Positions 1 to 12,343 of a DNA stretch of 64,000 bases are shown here, in pieces. Position numbers and translations under genes: made by a program. Every line of letters begins with the position of its first letter. Position 1 is the first letter of the stretch. The stretch covers positions 1,708,501-1,772,500 of the forward strand of contig OX459100.1 of assembly GCA_949775045.1 (NCBI GenBank), written 5' to 3'. The notes under the pieces are model-generated. The model made no database searches and was not told the DNA's origin. It saw only the letters and a list, made by a program, of their open reading frames with translations. Source of the stretch: Metridium senile (Eukaryota; Cnidaria; Anthozoa; Actiniaria; Metridiidae).

Positions 1-539
1 TCATCTTAATTATGCAGCGTTAGACCTGCGTGAAATCAAACGGGACCTTTCCCACTAGATAGACGTCCGGCGCTTTACAAACTAAATTCACTGGCTCAAT
101 TTACCTCTGACAACCTTTGTGAAACTGATGTATGCTATAAGCTTACCTTTTTCTTCTTTTGTCGCGGTCAGACTGTGATGAGAGCTTTCAACAACGGTTG
201 AATAGAAAAGTACCAGCCTGGAGAAAAGTAGAGATTACCAATAGTTATTTTATCACTAAAACTATTAAAGAATGTTAAAAAACCCGAGAGAATTGAATTG
301 AAAAAGACAAAAGCATCTTTATTTTTATTAAAACTATGCATAAAAAAGGAATAAAAACATCAATGATGAAAATAAAGTTTAGAAAGATGAGACAAAGCAC
401 TGCCTAAAAGGACAGTACTATGGCAATGGTATATTTTACGCGGCGTCAAATCTATAGCTGAAATACACAAACAAAAATTAAAAAAAAACTGCATAATAAA
501 GACCTACCATGCAAAGCCAAGAATAATGGTTATCTTCAT
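1..539 (-). CDS. Actinoporin-like secreted protein, gene C (5' exons only, runs off the left edge)
   Basis: Two exons can be read. Exon 1 is 508-539: ATG at 539, 32 nt, followed by a GTAGGT donor. Exon 2 is 147-217: acceptor TTCTCCAG, 71 nt, followed by a GTAAGC donor. Both lengths and phases match gene D (9173-12343) exactly, and the sequences are close. Together they encode a hydrophobic signal peptide and the start of a mature chain. Exons 3-5 would lie left of the window. The gene is divergent from gene A. The actinoporin assignment rests on its paralogs, since only the leader is visible here. It could be a pseudogene further 5'. Confidence 0.5.
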
Positions 540-1885
540 ATTTTCAGTTTTCACAAAATCGAGTTTGCTTGATTTTGGATTTCCAAAAGAGTTTGTTTTC
601 GAAGCTTAACCTTAAAGCCTGCAGATCACCACAAACTGGTTTGTTAAATTAAACGACTATGTTGTTTTGTAAACTTGTTACAAAAAGCCTTACCAGCGTA
701 ACCAATCAAATTACTCGAACGTCTTACGGCCAATTTTGGCGCAATAGTATTGGCTAGCTTTTTGGGACGTCATACTCGTCTTAAATTTGATTCGCTGATC
801 TGCTATAGAACAAAGTGATCACAAATTTTGATTCAGTGGAATGAGCTAATAATGAAAAGATTTCAAAAAGGAATTTTAGTTTAATTATTAAAAGGAACAC
901 TTAAAAGGTTTTAAGTTTATTTGCTTATAGTAAACGTTACCGACTGCTGATATTAAAAATTTACGAAAAGCTTTTCGAAGTATCATTTTCAACAGGTTAT
1001 TTCAACTGGTTTATTTCAACTTCTTTTTTTGAAATACGACAAGGAACTTACTAACAAACAAAGGTTTTTGATGAAGATAATAATCACAATATAACAAAAT
1101 CATGTGTACATAATATACTAACTATTACTTAACATTATGAGAGGGTCCTGAAGGGAGGATCTGAATCCCATTTCCCAGTTTATTATGGACCAAATCCCAG
1201 TCAAAAATCACATAATCCCATCATTTTTGCTCAAGTTTTCAATCCCATTCCCATTTTCTATTGTTCTTTTATTGTAAATCCCATTCCCAGTGCATCCAAT
1301 CCCATTTCCCAGTCAAAAATAAGGCCAATCCCAGCTCCCATTTTACCCCTTCAGGACACTCTTATTACAGTGAGAAAACTCGAACCATGAATTGAACACT
1401 TTGAGTTTTTTTAACTTTAATCCACATCCCTTGAGCAAATAGAATGGAAATATGATTTATTATGAACTATAAGCGTACTTGAATTTAATGCTTCATTTTT
1501 AGAGCTTTTGTAGAATATTAAAAAAGTCAAGTGTTCATATTGTTCAAGTGTCCTCACTGTAATTACCAAATAATAGTTATAATGTACCATTTTTTAGAAA
1601 TTGTTTCCTTACAAAAACCTACGCAGCCCAACACAAGTTTAACCGCCAACTATTATGTATTTTCCGCCTACTGTTTCCTAACAATCTTGATCGCATTTCA
1701 CTCGATCTGTTTAGGTATTTTGTTGATAACAAAGCGACCTGCAGTCAAAACAAAGAATTAATGGCTTTACCCGTTTCACAGAGGTTCTCAACACACAAAA
1801 ATCGATATCTACTAATTGAATGGCTTTGCAAAACAATAATGGTATATTGAACAATCAAAACATATTTCTTTTTTCGTCACGATAA
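540..1885. other. Shared upstream region of gene C; no gene seen
   Basis: About 540-850 is clearly related to 12345-12620 upstream of gene D, and about 1590-1880 to 13200-13455. This supports a segmental duplication that includes 5' flanking DNA. A stretch at 1142-1350 repeats short ATCCCATTCCCAG-like words. No coding exon was recognised. Confidence 0.5.
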
Positions 1886-2375
1886 CTAGCGGTTAAATTA
1901 ATGTGTACTGCGTCAATGTTTCTAATTATGTAAGTTAACTAGCGGTTAAATTAATGTGTACTGCGTCAATGTTTCTAATTATGTAAGTTAACTAGCGGTT
2001 AAATTAATGTGTACTGCGTCAAGGTTTCTAATTATGTAAGTTAACTAGCGGTTAAAGTAATGTGGACTGCGTCAAGGTTTCTAATTATGTAAGTTAACTA
2101 TCGGTTAAATTAATGTGTACTGTGTCAATGTTTCTAATTATGTAAGTTAACTAGCGGTTAAAGTAATGTGGACTGCGTCAAGGTTTCTAATTATGTAAGT
2201 TAACTAGCGGTTAAAGAAATTTAGACTTCGTTGGTGTTTGTAAGAAAACAATTTGAGTAAAAAATGTACAATAACTAGCGGTTAAAGTAATGTGGACTGC
2301 GTCGATGTTTGTAAGAAAACAATTTGAATAAAAATGTACGATATGTAGCGGTTAAACTAGTGTAGAGTGCGTTGA
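1886..2375 (+). repeat. Satellite, 53-bp units passing into 70-bp units
   Basis: Units start with CTAGCGGTTAAA at 1886, 1939, 1992, 2045, 2098, 2151 and 2204 (period 53), then 2275 and about 2345 (period about 70). Each carries the core CTAGCGGTTAAA followed by ACTGCGTC and TGTTT. The same core forms the 70-bp arrays near 25.8 and 28.8 kb and the 95-bp array at 16.2 kb. Confidence 0.9.
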
Positions 2376-2724
2376 TATTTCTAAGGAAAAAGGCGAAGCG
2401 AAAAGGTCCGATCCTGGTTACGAGATTTATTGTCTGACGCGTACGCCTTGGATCTAGCCCTTTAGTCCGGCGTGTTTTATTCCAAAGCCGGACAGGATGA
2501 TTTTCAAAACGCCAGCAGCAGTAGGTATATATTATATACTTAAAAAACACAGTGTAGAAATAACAATTCAAAAACACTTTAACTTGTTCATCACTCAATT
2601 CACTTTTCTTTTTGTTTTGATCAGTTTTGATCTAGCTGTTAGAAATATAGTGTAGGTTTGTAGGTTGGAATCATTATTTAAAGAAGTAAGAGCCATCAAC
2701 CTTTTTTAGATTATTTAATCCGAC

Positions 2725-2750
2725 GTTTCGTGCTAAGCGCCCATCTTCAG
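2725..2750 (-). ncRNA. Hammerhead-ribozyme-like core (isolated Penelope-type 3' fragment)
   Basis: On the minus strand the order is CTGAAGA, one spacer base, a short GC-rich hairpin (one mismatch), then GAAAC. This is the order and spacing of a hammerhead core, and the same form is seen in the Penelope-like elements near 49.6 and 51.4 kb. CTGAAGA departs from the consensus CTGATGA at one position that tolerates change. Activity is not shown. Confidence 0.4.
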
Positions 2751-2759
2751 GGATATTAT

Positions 2760-3480
2760 AGAATGTTTGATATCGTCATTACAACTGCCAAAAATTAAAA
2801 AAATTCCCTTTATTTCGATAGCTTTATTTGTTTTGATTTTCTATGCGCGAGCGCAGCGCGCGCGCATTTTGATTTCCTGAGTTTTTCATTAGTTTCCAAT
2901 AAATACATTTTGTTCAATAAGCTTATAAAAACTCGCTCCAAAAAATCAAAGTTAAGAGATTTTACACACTGAAGAACAAATGATCGGTTCGTCGTAGATC
3001 AACAATTTTATTTTTTATTTTTGGCAACTTATGGCGTTTTAAGGAAAAATATATATATGAGGAAATTCAGGAAATCGGACACTTTTGTCAATTTTAGGCG
3101 ATTTTATGTAACTTAGGGCGACCTTACAATATCTTAGAAAAAAGTTTTCTAAAATCGACTATATATTACTACTTTGAAACTTATCCATCCCCTTCAAAAC
3201 TATTCTGGGTATTGTAATTACACTGCAATAAGGAAACTTTAGATTATTTAAGCAACATTACGGGACAAGAAGGTAAATCGTTCGTTTCGCAACTATACCG
3301 TGCTATTATTTTGTTTCTATTAGAAGTAAAGAAATGTTCATAGTTTTTAAGTTGGGTAATCAAAAAGATATTTCACGGTTTTTGACCGTCTTGTGTGTTT
3401 AAAATATTGACCGTGATAATGGCAACGTTTCATAAGCGTGTCGTAACCATTATCTCTACGCTTGGATAAGCGCTATGAAT
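2760..3480. other. Intergenic, nothing recognised
   Basis: AT-rich sequence between the satellite and the 5' exon of gene A. I see no coding exon, RNA gene or clear repeat. Confidence 0.4.
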
Positions 3481-3481
3481 A

Positions 3482-3599
3482 TTTTATGGGACGTAAGTGA
3501 AATCATCCACCATTACACCATATACAGGTAAACTATATACATCTAGGTATATCAACTAACTATCAGTTGGACGTTGACGGTGAACGAGTCGCATCGGCT
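3482..3599 (+). promoter_or_regulatory. Promoter and probable non-coding 5' exon of gene A
   Basis: This segment matches 15,990-16,148 upstream of gene B: shared ACCATATACAGGT, then CTATCAGTTGGACGTTGAC, ending in a GTAAGA donor. The start-codon exon follows at about 3934 after the acceptor TTCTAG. Conservation between paralogs plus a donor suggests a 5'UTR exon. The transcription start is not determined. Confidence 0.4.
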
Positions 3600-3958
3600 T
3601 TATTGGTAAGACTTTTTATCTATACTCTTGTAACTTTGACCGTCGCCTGGTTCATATATATGATGTATTTTTACAGCTAGAAATGTTTTTGTATTTTTGT
3701 TTCTTACATCATCGCCAGGCGCTTTATATTTATGATGTGCTTTACAGAAAAGAGCTTGTACTTTTGTTTTGAAGGATTCAAAATTCAAAGGAAGAATTGC
3801 ACCCTAAAATAAGGCAAATAAAAATACCATAACAAAGACAATAACAAAAACAGGAAAAAGAACATTGATCAAATAGAAAAAAACTTTCCAAACTAACCAA
3901 TACATTTTCTCATCCAATATATTTTCATTCTAGCAGTAACGTGGTTAATACCTACAAC

Positions 3959-6900
3959 ATGAAGGCTATTGTTTACTTCTTTATTCTTGGGTAAGTGGTA
4001 TTTACTCACTCAGTATTTTATCAGCTGTTTTTGAACAATTGTTTTGACATACACATACTACTGGCCCGGAAGGCGTCACACGTTTGCAAATGTTATTCAA
4101 ATTAAGTCATTACTTATTTGCTTGCTTCTTACTGGTCTTCTTACTTTATTACTTATTTACTTACTTACTTACTGATCTACCTTCTTGCTTACTTACTGGT
4201 CTACTTACTTGATTACCTATTTACTTACTTACTAATCTACATCAGTTCTTACTTACTTACTGGTCTAATTACTTGATTACCTATTTACTTACTTACTGAT
4301 CTGCCTTCTTGCTTACTTACTGGTCTAATTACTTGATTACCTATTTACTTACTTACTTACTGATCTACCTTCTTACTTACTTACTGGTCTAATTACTTGA
4401 TTACCTATTTACTTACTTACTTACTGATCTACCTTCTTACTTACTTACTGGTCTACTTACTAGATTACCTATTTACTTACTTACTAATCTACATCAGTTC
4501 TTACTTACTTACTGGTCTAATTACTTGATTACCTATTTACTTACTTACTAATCTGCCTTCTTGCTTACTTACTGGTCTACTTACTTTCTTACCTATTTAC
4601 TTACTTACTAATCTACATCAGTTCTTACTTACTTACTGGTCTAATTACTTGATTACCTATTTACTTACTTACTAATCTGCCTTCTTGCTTACTTACTGGT
4701 CTAATTACTTGATTACCTATTTACTTACTTACTTACTGATCTACCTTCTTGCTTACTTACTGGTCTACTTACTTTATTACCTATTTACTTACTTACTTAC
4801 TAATCTGCCTTCTTGCTTACTTACTGGTCTACTTACTTTCTTACCTATTTACTTACTTACTAATCTACATCAGTTCTTACTTACTTACTGGTCTAATTAC
4901 TTGATTACCTATTTACTTACTTACTAATCTGCCTTCTTGCTTACTTACTGGTCTAATTACTTGATTACCTATTTACTTACTTACTTACTGATCTACCTTC
5001 TTGCTTACTTACTGGTCTACTTACTTTATTACCTATTTACTTACTTACTTACTAATCTGCCTTCTTGCTTACTTACTGGTCTACTTACTTTCTTACCTAT
5101 TTACTTACTTACTAACTGATCTACCTTCTTGCTTACTTACTGGTCTACTTACTTCCTTACCTATTTACTTACTTACTAACTGATCTACCTTCTTGCTTAC
5201 TTACTGGTCTACTTACTTTCTTACCTATTTACTTACTTACTAACTGATCTACCTTCTTGCTTACTTACTGGTCTACTTACTTCCTTACCTATTTACTTAC
5301 TTACTGATCTACCTTCTTGCTTACTTACTGGTCTACTTACTTCCTTACCTATTTACTTACTTACTAATCTGCCTTCTTGCTTACTTACTGGTCTACTTAC
5401 TTTATTACCTATTTACTTACTTACTTGCTAATCTACCTTCTTACTTACTTACTGGTCTACTTACTTTATTACCTATTTACTTACTTACTAATCCACCTTC
5501 TTGCTTACTTACTGGTCTACTTACTTTATTACCTATTTACTTACTTACTTGCTAATCTACCTTCTTACTTACTTACTGGTCTACTTACTTTATCACTCAG
5601 TATTTTATCAGTTGTTTTAGAACAATTGCTTTGACATACTGGCCCGGAAGGCGTCACACGTTTGCAAATGTTATTCAAAATAAGTCATTACTTGTTTGCT
5701 TGCTAAACGGAAGTCATCTTCAGAGTATATATTCATTTCTTGACTCTGAAAATTACTAATACTGTATAATAACTTAATTGCGCGAGAGAGAAAACAATTG
5801 AGCTTTTATTACTCTAAACGCATTTTCCTTAAAACAAGAAAAATGTGTTTGAAATCACGTCCTGAGACAAGCAAAGGTAATTCTTGTTTACAGAATGCAT
5901 TTTTCCTGAATCAATATTAAAACTCTCAAAATAAGGACACTATTTCTCAAAATAAGGAAACTATATTTCCAGAAATATATTCCTCATTTTAGGACATCAT
6001 AGTATTAAATCAAGAAACGTTCTTCTTAAAACAAGTAACCATTCTTCATTCAGGAAAACAGCATTTAAAGTGTATAAGAACAGCAATTTTAAAAGATAAT
6101 CACAGCATTCGTGGGTATATTGCAGGCAGCTGAGGGTCCGTTCTATCTATTAAATAAAACTGCCAAAACATTTGCCAAAACACTGCTAACACTTTTACTT
6201 ACTGTTGTTTATAGTGTTATTTTGCCTGTGAGTTCCTACGCTGCTTTTGAATACGACCTCAGTCTTCAAAATTATACTGATGTTTCTGGTAAGTGACCCC
6301 GGGGGTACTCAGAGCTAAAGTATTGATGGGGCATCCCGATGGTTATAAATACTTAGTGTAGCACCTCACAGAAATTTTTCGATGGTGCTTCTCGATCAAT
6401 CAATCAAATATTTTTTTTTCAATCAAATTTTTTATTGCTCATTAAATTAACATTAAATTTGACAATTTACAGTAAACAAATACAATAAATTAATTATCAT
6501 GTATATATTAATAGTTTTTTTTATAATTGTATATATATATGTTGAGCCTGAGGGCTAAATTAACTGGTAATTTTTCTAGTTAGCCCCCAGTCTTTATGTT
6601 GCTAATTTATTATATAAGCTAAGGAAATATACAAGAAAGTTAATTAAATAAGAAAAAATACAAAAATATCAGGTAGTGTTAATTTATGTTTTATATATAG
6701 GGAGTAAATAGCTAGCATTTACTCAGAATGCTGTTTAAGGAGTAGAAACTATACTAAAGTGGTTGTAACTATGTTAGATGGTTGTATATATTGTACAGAG
6801 TATAATCCAGTAGTAGTAGGCCTACAATCTCGGCAAAAATTAAGTGAGACAACTGCTTCAAAACAGGGACACTAGTCTTTACCGTAATGCGAGTGCTTTT

Positions 6901-8483
6901 TGGGCTTCAATTTGTTGTTTAAATCACTTCCCCGGACCCTCCCCCCAATACACAATGTTAGTCTGGCAGTCATCAAGGAATCATGTTAACTGAAAACCAA
7001 CATTGCATTGAGGGGGAGGGGAGGATTACAGCGAAAATGTATAGTTAAAGGTCAAAATAGAGAAAACCGTAAAAGTGTCTCACTGGTTTCTGCCAAGATT
7101 GTAGCTTTACCATAGAATCCCGATGATGGTTGTAAAATCTGCTTTTTTTTCTCCAGGTGACCGACGAGAGCCATTCACTGGTGCAATGCTAGGCGTTGGT
7201 AAAGTTATGGTATCAGTATGGAAAAGCATCCAGAAAGAAACAACCTTAAGGATTCATATAAGAAACCTTATCAAAAAAGACCTTAAGATCCCTCGATGGT
7301 ACTCGCTACATGGCCATGCCTCAGTACTACCCCCACCGGTCATCAAACAGGGAGAAGATATAACAGAAATACAGTTTGATAAGACAGAAGGTCAGTACCT
7401 TAGGGGTGAGGGGTGAGTACAGTTTGATAAGACAGCAGGTCAGTACCTTAGGGGTGAGGAGTAGTACGTATTCGCGTCCGATCTGTATGAGACATAAAAT
7501 GGCTCGTCTTCGACTCGCCGTTGTATATCCCATACAGATCGGCCACTAATATTGTATATATTATATGCAGGGGGTAACCAAGGTACGGAGGGTGCTCTAG
7601 CGTATTCCATTGCATCAAGTAACGGCATGAGTTTCATGATCATCATGTGGAGAGTGCCTCAGTTTGGTTACTTAGAAGATATCTCATTCAATTGTAAGGT
7701 TAGTCGTCTATACACATCACAGACAAATCAATATAATGTAGGTATAGTAATTACAGTATTTATACACCTCATTGCAAGACGTTTTAAAAGACAAAAGAAG
7801 ATCACTCGTGCTACTCTATTTTTGTTATTCCTTTGTAACAAAATTACCAGTATTCCTTTTTCATGTGACAACTTTAATTTTTTGAAACTATGTGTATGTG
7901 TATGTGAATGAGAACAGCGCCGAATGGTATATGTGTAGCTCCTATTTCAATCTCGTGATATTCATGTGTCTCTCGGAATTAATCACGTATTTAACGGCCC
8001 CCGATATTATTATCATTATTTTATTATTATTAAAAATAAATTGTTTTGGCATGTTCCGGGTGTTCCGGGCGTATTTCGGGCATGTTCTGGGCATGTTCCT
8101 GGTTTTACAGACACCCACTCAATTCATTTTGTCAGTCCTGTTCTCCCCGCTGAATATCAAATTCCACATCATTATCGCATTATCATCCCTTTTTATCACC
8201 ATCGTTATCATTCCTTATTGTTAATTGTTATTACGTACCATTATCATCAACTCATAACTGAACCACTTTCTTCAATAACTATTGGTAGATTGAAAAGAAC
8301 GTAGTGGTTGATAAAGCTTATCTACAAAATCTGAACAAAGATAGTAAAGAAAAGACAAGTAGTCTGAAGAAGGCTAAACAGCTTCACCAGTACTATCCGA
8401 CAAATGGCGACTCATTCAAAATCAACGCTGCCATGGGAACACAAAGTGTCCTCACTCTCAAAGTTGTAATTAGTAGTTTGTAA
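3959..8483 (+). CDS. Actinoporin-like secreted protein, gene A
   Basis: Five exons keep frame: 3959-3990, 6215-6288, 7157-7390, 7571-7698 and 8289-8483, predicting 220 residues. All introns are GT..AG. Exons 1-2 encode a signal peptide split by a 2.2-kb intron. Exon 3 encodes an amphipathic segment followed by a beta-rich stretch with WYSLHGHASVLPPP. Exon 4 has GTEGALAYSI followed by an IMWRVP strand, resembling the GT-G-aromatic and FSVP strands of actinoporins (pore-forming cytolysins that bind membrane sphingomyelin). Exon 5 is a charged tail. The aromatic lipid-binding cluster and the RGD-type site of classical actinoporins are not evident, so the family call is by resemblance only. No premature stop is seen. 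Gene B is its close paralog. Confidence 0.6.
4004..5704 (+). repeat. TTAC-based minisatellite bounded by ~120-bp direct repeats (intron 1 of gene A)
   Basis: From about 4134 to 5590 the DNA is built from CTTACTTACTGGTCTACTTA-like units of roughly 50-66 bp. The flanks 4004-4130 and 5583-5704 are direct repeats of each other (both contain GGCCCGGAAGGCGTCACACG), so the array sits inside a larger duplication. Long open frames rich in Leu and Tyr here come from the repeat and are not genes. Confidence 0.9.
6094..6140 (+). mobile_element. Half copy of the 111-bp palindromic MITE
   Basis: The 47 bases containing CAGCATTCGTGGGTATATTG match one arm of the palindrome at 54930-55040. The copy lies in intron 1 of gene A, just upstream of exon 2, and supplies an alternative in-frame ATG that could extend exon 2. 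The signal-peptide exon shared with gene B argues that this ATG is not the true start. Confidence 0.6.
6822..7104. mobile_element. MITE with ~28-bp inverted ends (intron 2 of gene A)
   Basis: The left end CTACAATCTCGGCAAAAA and the right end, read on the other strand, CTACAATCTTGGCAGAAA are near-identical and continue into AGTGAGACA on both sides. There is no internal coding capacity. The corresponding gene B intron lacks it. Confidence 0.65.
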
Positions 8484-8627
8484 TTACCATAGCAACATGA
8501 TTGTAACACAGTAACCATAGCATCATGATTGTGACATTGTTTCTATGGAAACATAATCCAAACATAAAGTACATAAAAACAATCATAGAACGCTAGTGAG
8601 TTATTATTTTCTTAATTATGTTTTCTT

Positions 8628-8760
8628 TTCTTTTCTTTTCTTTTCTTTTCTTTTCTTTTCTTTTCTTTTCTTTTCTTTTCTTTTCTTTTCTTTTCTTTTC
8701 TTTTCTTTTCTTTTCTTTTCTTTTCTTTTCTTTTCTTTTCTTTTCTTTTCTTTTCTTTTC
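8628..8760 (+). repeat. (TTTTC)n pentanucleotide microsatellite
   Basis: About 27 uninterrupted TTTTC units lie 145 bp downstream of the gene A stop codon, in the convergent interval between genes A and D. Confidence 0.98.
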
Positions 8761-9172
8761 ATAGTACAATAGTTCAGTTCTAAAACGTATTGAGACAATA
8801 CATGCACATTAACTCCTTATAATTGTACAATACGTGGCTGCAGTGTAATATAGTGGTCGTATTAGCAATTCATTGTAAAACGTTTTGAGACGAATTGATA
8901 TGTTTTTATAATTAATACTATGATATTGCATATTATGGCTTCTTCTCCGTGTACTGGACACAGTCTACGTAATTCAATAGAAATTACAAAAGACTTAATT
9001 TAAACAAAGAACGAAGCTAACAAAAAATACAATAGGTTTCCAGTACACACAAAAGGAGCCCATATCAGCTACAGGATCACAACTTTATTTCTCAACTGTG
9101 ACCAAGATTTTTATTCAAAGAGTCATATTCCGAGTACACACACACGGCTTTTAGCAATTTTTTGCTTGTTAA

Positions 9173-10107
9173 TTAAGAAATGAAGACTTGGAAGGGTGCC
9201 TTGTTAGCGCCGCCCATCGAGTAAAGTAAGTTCTTTTGGCCGTTGGTTTTCGCTTGCCAAGTGCCATATTTATCTGCGTCCTGACCTTGATTCTTTAAAT
9301 TGGCGAAAAGATTGTCGAGCCCCTGTTTTGGGAAAGGGTCTGTATCTTTGATCTGATGAAAATAAGGGAACAGTCCAAGATATAACCAATACATCTAACT
9401 AATGTGCATGCGCACAAGTGCCATTTTCTAGAATGAAGCATGATGGGACAGTGAGTACTTTCCGGTAATATTTTATGTCTGCTAAAACAAATCCCCAAAC
9501 CAGCTTTTTAACAGATAAATAAAAAGTAAGCAAATGAAGTTGGGATTTATTTTAGAGGCCATAAAACAGTGCGAGTTCTAAGTTTCCCATCATGCTTTGC
9601 TCGTACACAAACGCTAAAATCTAAGCATGATGAGGCGACTGAGTACTTGCAATCAGTTATATATCTGCTAAAACAAATCCCTAAATCAATTTTTCTGTTT
9701 TCTTTCTAAAAACCGCAACCAATTTAGCAACAGATAAATAAAACGTCAAATGAAAATAAGATTATTTAGAGGGCATAAACAGGGTAAGGTTTCCCATCGG
9801 CATGCTTTGCCCGTGCACAAAAGCTGGTTCTCTAGTGTTTTGTATATCTCTAGAAATATTACTACTGACAATTTGGTTATTTTCGTTCTGAGACATTTAG
9901 ATTTGAATACAACTACGAGTAAGAGTATGTGAGTTTTCATAGTTGTCGATAGTACGCATGCGTCAGATAATGATAATGATCATGACAATAAAAATAATTT
10001 TATTTTTTTTGATAAAATTATAATAACAATAACAGTAATGATAATGATAATGATAATGATAATGATAATGATAATGATAATGATAATGATAATGATAATG
10101 ATAATGC

Positions 10108-10151
<44 letters not shown>

Positions 10152-10414
10152 AATGATAATGATAATGATAATGATAATGATAATGATAATGATAATGATA
10201 ATGATAATGATGATCATGATTATATAGATACGTTGACAATACCTCGGCGTAAAACCTGTTTACTCTTAAGGGGACGGCACTCCAAAGAACAATCAGCCAT
10301 TTGTTACCAAACTTAAACGATATCATTCCTTCTGTTCCAAAACCGATTACATAATTAGAGACCGCTACAAGGAATAAACAACATAGTGAAGCTTAGATAA
10401 CAGATGTGACATTT

Positions 10415-10503
<89 letters not shown>

Positions 10504-12343
10504 CCATCACATGCGACTTGTTGTAGCGTTAATCTCTACTTACGTGGACAACGTTAGAACAGATTTCGTATGACTGTTAAACGTTCAGTGTCGTATGCAC
10601 GTGTTGCCGCGACCGTGATGTTTCTAGCATTTTGCCGTGCCCTGGACCGCGTTCGTGCCGTGAGCTTTTCATAGTCATACGTAATCTGCTTATTGACATA
10701 TATTCTTACTTGGTAATTTGCCTGCTTTCATTGTGATAATCATTGTCTCTTCTTTCTTGAGTACAAAAGCTGGCGGACCATCCATCTTTGTACCAGGCAT
10801 CATATACCATTTGGGTTCTGACAGCTCACAATTTGCACAGTTGTTGGTTATGGAAAGAGTAACAGCTGATGAGGTGTCAACGACTGTCATTATTTCTTTC
10901 ATCAGGCTGCCAACATTAGAAACTGCCGAAAATGCTGTCTTGTAAGGATTTTCCGCACTACCGCTATTGCCACCATCTCGACGGGAAGCTGAAAACCACC
11001 GTATTGAATTTGAAAATAATGGAGATATTTTTTTAAATGCATAAACTGTGATATTGACTTAGCCTCCTCCACAGGAGTTTCCTCTCTGTTTTCGGGGTTT
11101 TTTTTTATTGGGATTCCTGTTTCGAGTGACCGGAAGAGACTGAGGCCCTACGGGACCAATACCCCCTCGGTCAAATGACAAAGGGATCCCATGAGAGGGA
11201 AAGAAAAAGGAAAGGGATGCCTGCGGAGGAGGTTCATATTGACTTACCTTTTTCTTCTTTTGTCGCGGTCAGACTGTGATGAGAGCTTTGAACAACGGAC
11301 GAATAGAAAACTACCAACCTGGAGAAACACAAAATAAAGATGAGCAAAAAAAAAACAGGCGGTTTTATCATCAAGTATTCAAGAATGTTGAAAACGAACG
11401 AGAATAGAAAAGAGCGGGAAAATGGATGTAAACGCGCGCGTGTAAACAAAGATTTTTCCCGCCCAAAGTGACCAAACGCCTTAAGAACTAGTAGAAGAAA
11501 GTCGGCAGAAACACTTTTAAATTGCTACAACGTTTCCCTTTCTTCGCCGTAAGGAATTCTAATTGATCCGCCAAAAATCACAAGTAAGTCATTTTAGTCA
11601 AAAATACAATTTGTTTACATGGTCGTAGAAGTCGTTGAATTGACAACCGAAGCAAAAGATTTGATCGTCACTATGTCCGAATCAATAACAAACAAAGATG
11701 GACTATCAAGACTGTTAAAAATTCCAAGCTAGAACAACGAATAACAAGCGTTCTGAAAAAAATATGGAAGGATGGGTCAGTGGAAAATATCAAGAGATCA
11801 GAAGTGGTCGGAAAAGAAGTTCATGCAAAGAAATAAAACTGTTTCTATTCGTCTTATAGAAACAAACAGACAACTTAAATGAAATGAAATAATAACGGAG
11901 TTTAATGAAGTCAAAACGACAATCTTTAACAAGAAAACTGCGCAAAGAGCTTTAAATTCTGAAGGTTATAGAAGGCGAACGATTAACAAGAAAGTTGTTC
12001 GATAAGTAATCGGAAAAAAAGAGTCAAGTAGTGCCAAGAAAGGGAATATAAAACCGTAAACGAGTATTAAAATTCTCATAACTTCTCAAGAATTTAATTA
12101 ATATTTTTGTCTCAAATCTTTTACCTTTGTTGATGTTATTCTAATCTATAATTTGATGTAGTGGTCAATGTAGAAAATATGATAATGAAGTGGCGGCCAT
12201 GTTGGCGTTTGGTCTATGTAATGAGAATGGTAAGATAAAGCACGGCCATGTTGACACACAGAGGAAAAAAAACACAAAAATTTATCAAAAGTTTCTATAA
12301 TTGTGACCTACCATGCTAAACCAAGAACAGCGGTTACTTTCAT
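9173..12343 (-). CDS. Actinoporin-like secreted protein, gene D
   Basis: Five exons, read downward, keep frame: 12343-12312, 11318-11248, 10988-10710, 10364-10243 and 9352-9173, predicting 227 residues. Exon 1 is 32 nt, as in genes A, B and C. Exons 1-2 give a hydrophobic leader. Exon 3 holds a helix-like segment, then LSITNNCANC and a WYMMPGT strand. Exon 4 has FGTEGM followed by LIVLWSAVP and NRFYAE, closely recalling the actinoporin GT-G and SVP..N-Y-N regions. Exon 5 is a polar tail ending PFQVFIS. Exon 3 is 45 nt longer than in A and B. The exon order and phases link D to A and B despite low sequence identity. It is convergent with A, with 690 bp between stop codons. Family call by resemblance. 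Confidence 0.6.
10037..10217 (+). repeat. (GATAAT)n / (GAT)n array in intron 4 of gene D
   Basis: GATAAT hexamers flank a central run of GAT triplets. The array begins about 26 bp inside the intron from the exon 4 donor at 10243, so it lies next to a splice site. Confidence 0.97.
10414..10502 (+). repeat. (GCACAG)n hexanucleotide array in intron 3 of gene D
   Basis: About 15 near-perfect hexamers between exon 3 and exon 4. On the coding strand they read CTGTGC. Confidence 0.97.
11051..11246. mobile_element. SINE/MITE-like insertion with 11-bp target duplication (intron 2 of gene D)
   Basis: The 174-bp insert 11062-11235 is flanked by ATATTGACTTA at 11051-11061 and 11236-11246. Its ends are GCCTCCTCC and GGAGGAGGT. 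The right-hand duplicate overlaps the 5' splice site of exon 2, so insertion was about 11 nt from the donor. Related ends occur near 32.79 and 34.43 kb. Confidence 0.75.

Noticed and set aside
4685..5634. Long Leu/Tyr-rich open frames
   Set aside because: They are translations of the TTAC minisatellite in a gene A intron.
7892..8304. Open frames in the last intron of gene A
   Set aside because: Overlap an intron flanked by good splice sites, and gene B has no counterpart.
9963..10326. Poly-Ile, poly-His/Tyr and Asp/Asn frames
   Set aside because: Hexanucleotide array. Only 10243-10364 on the minus strand is a real exon.
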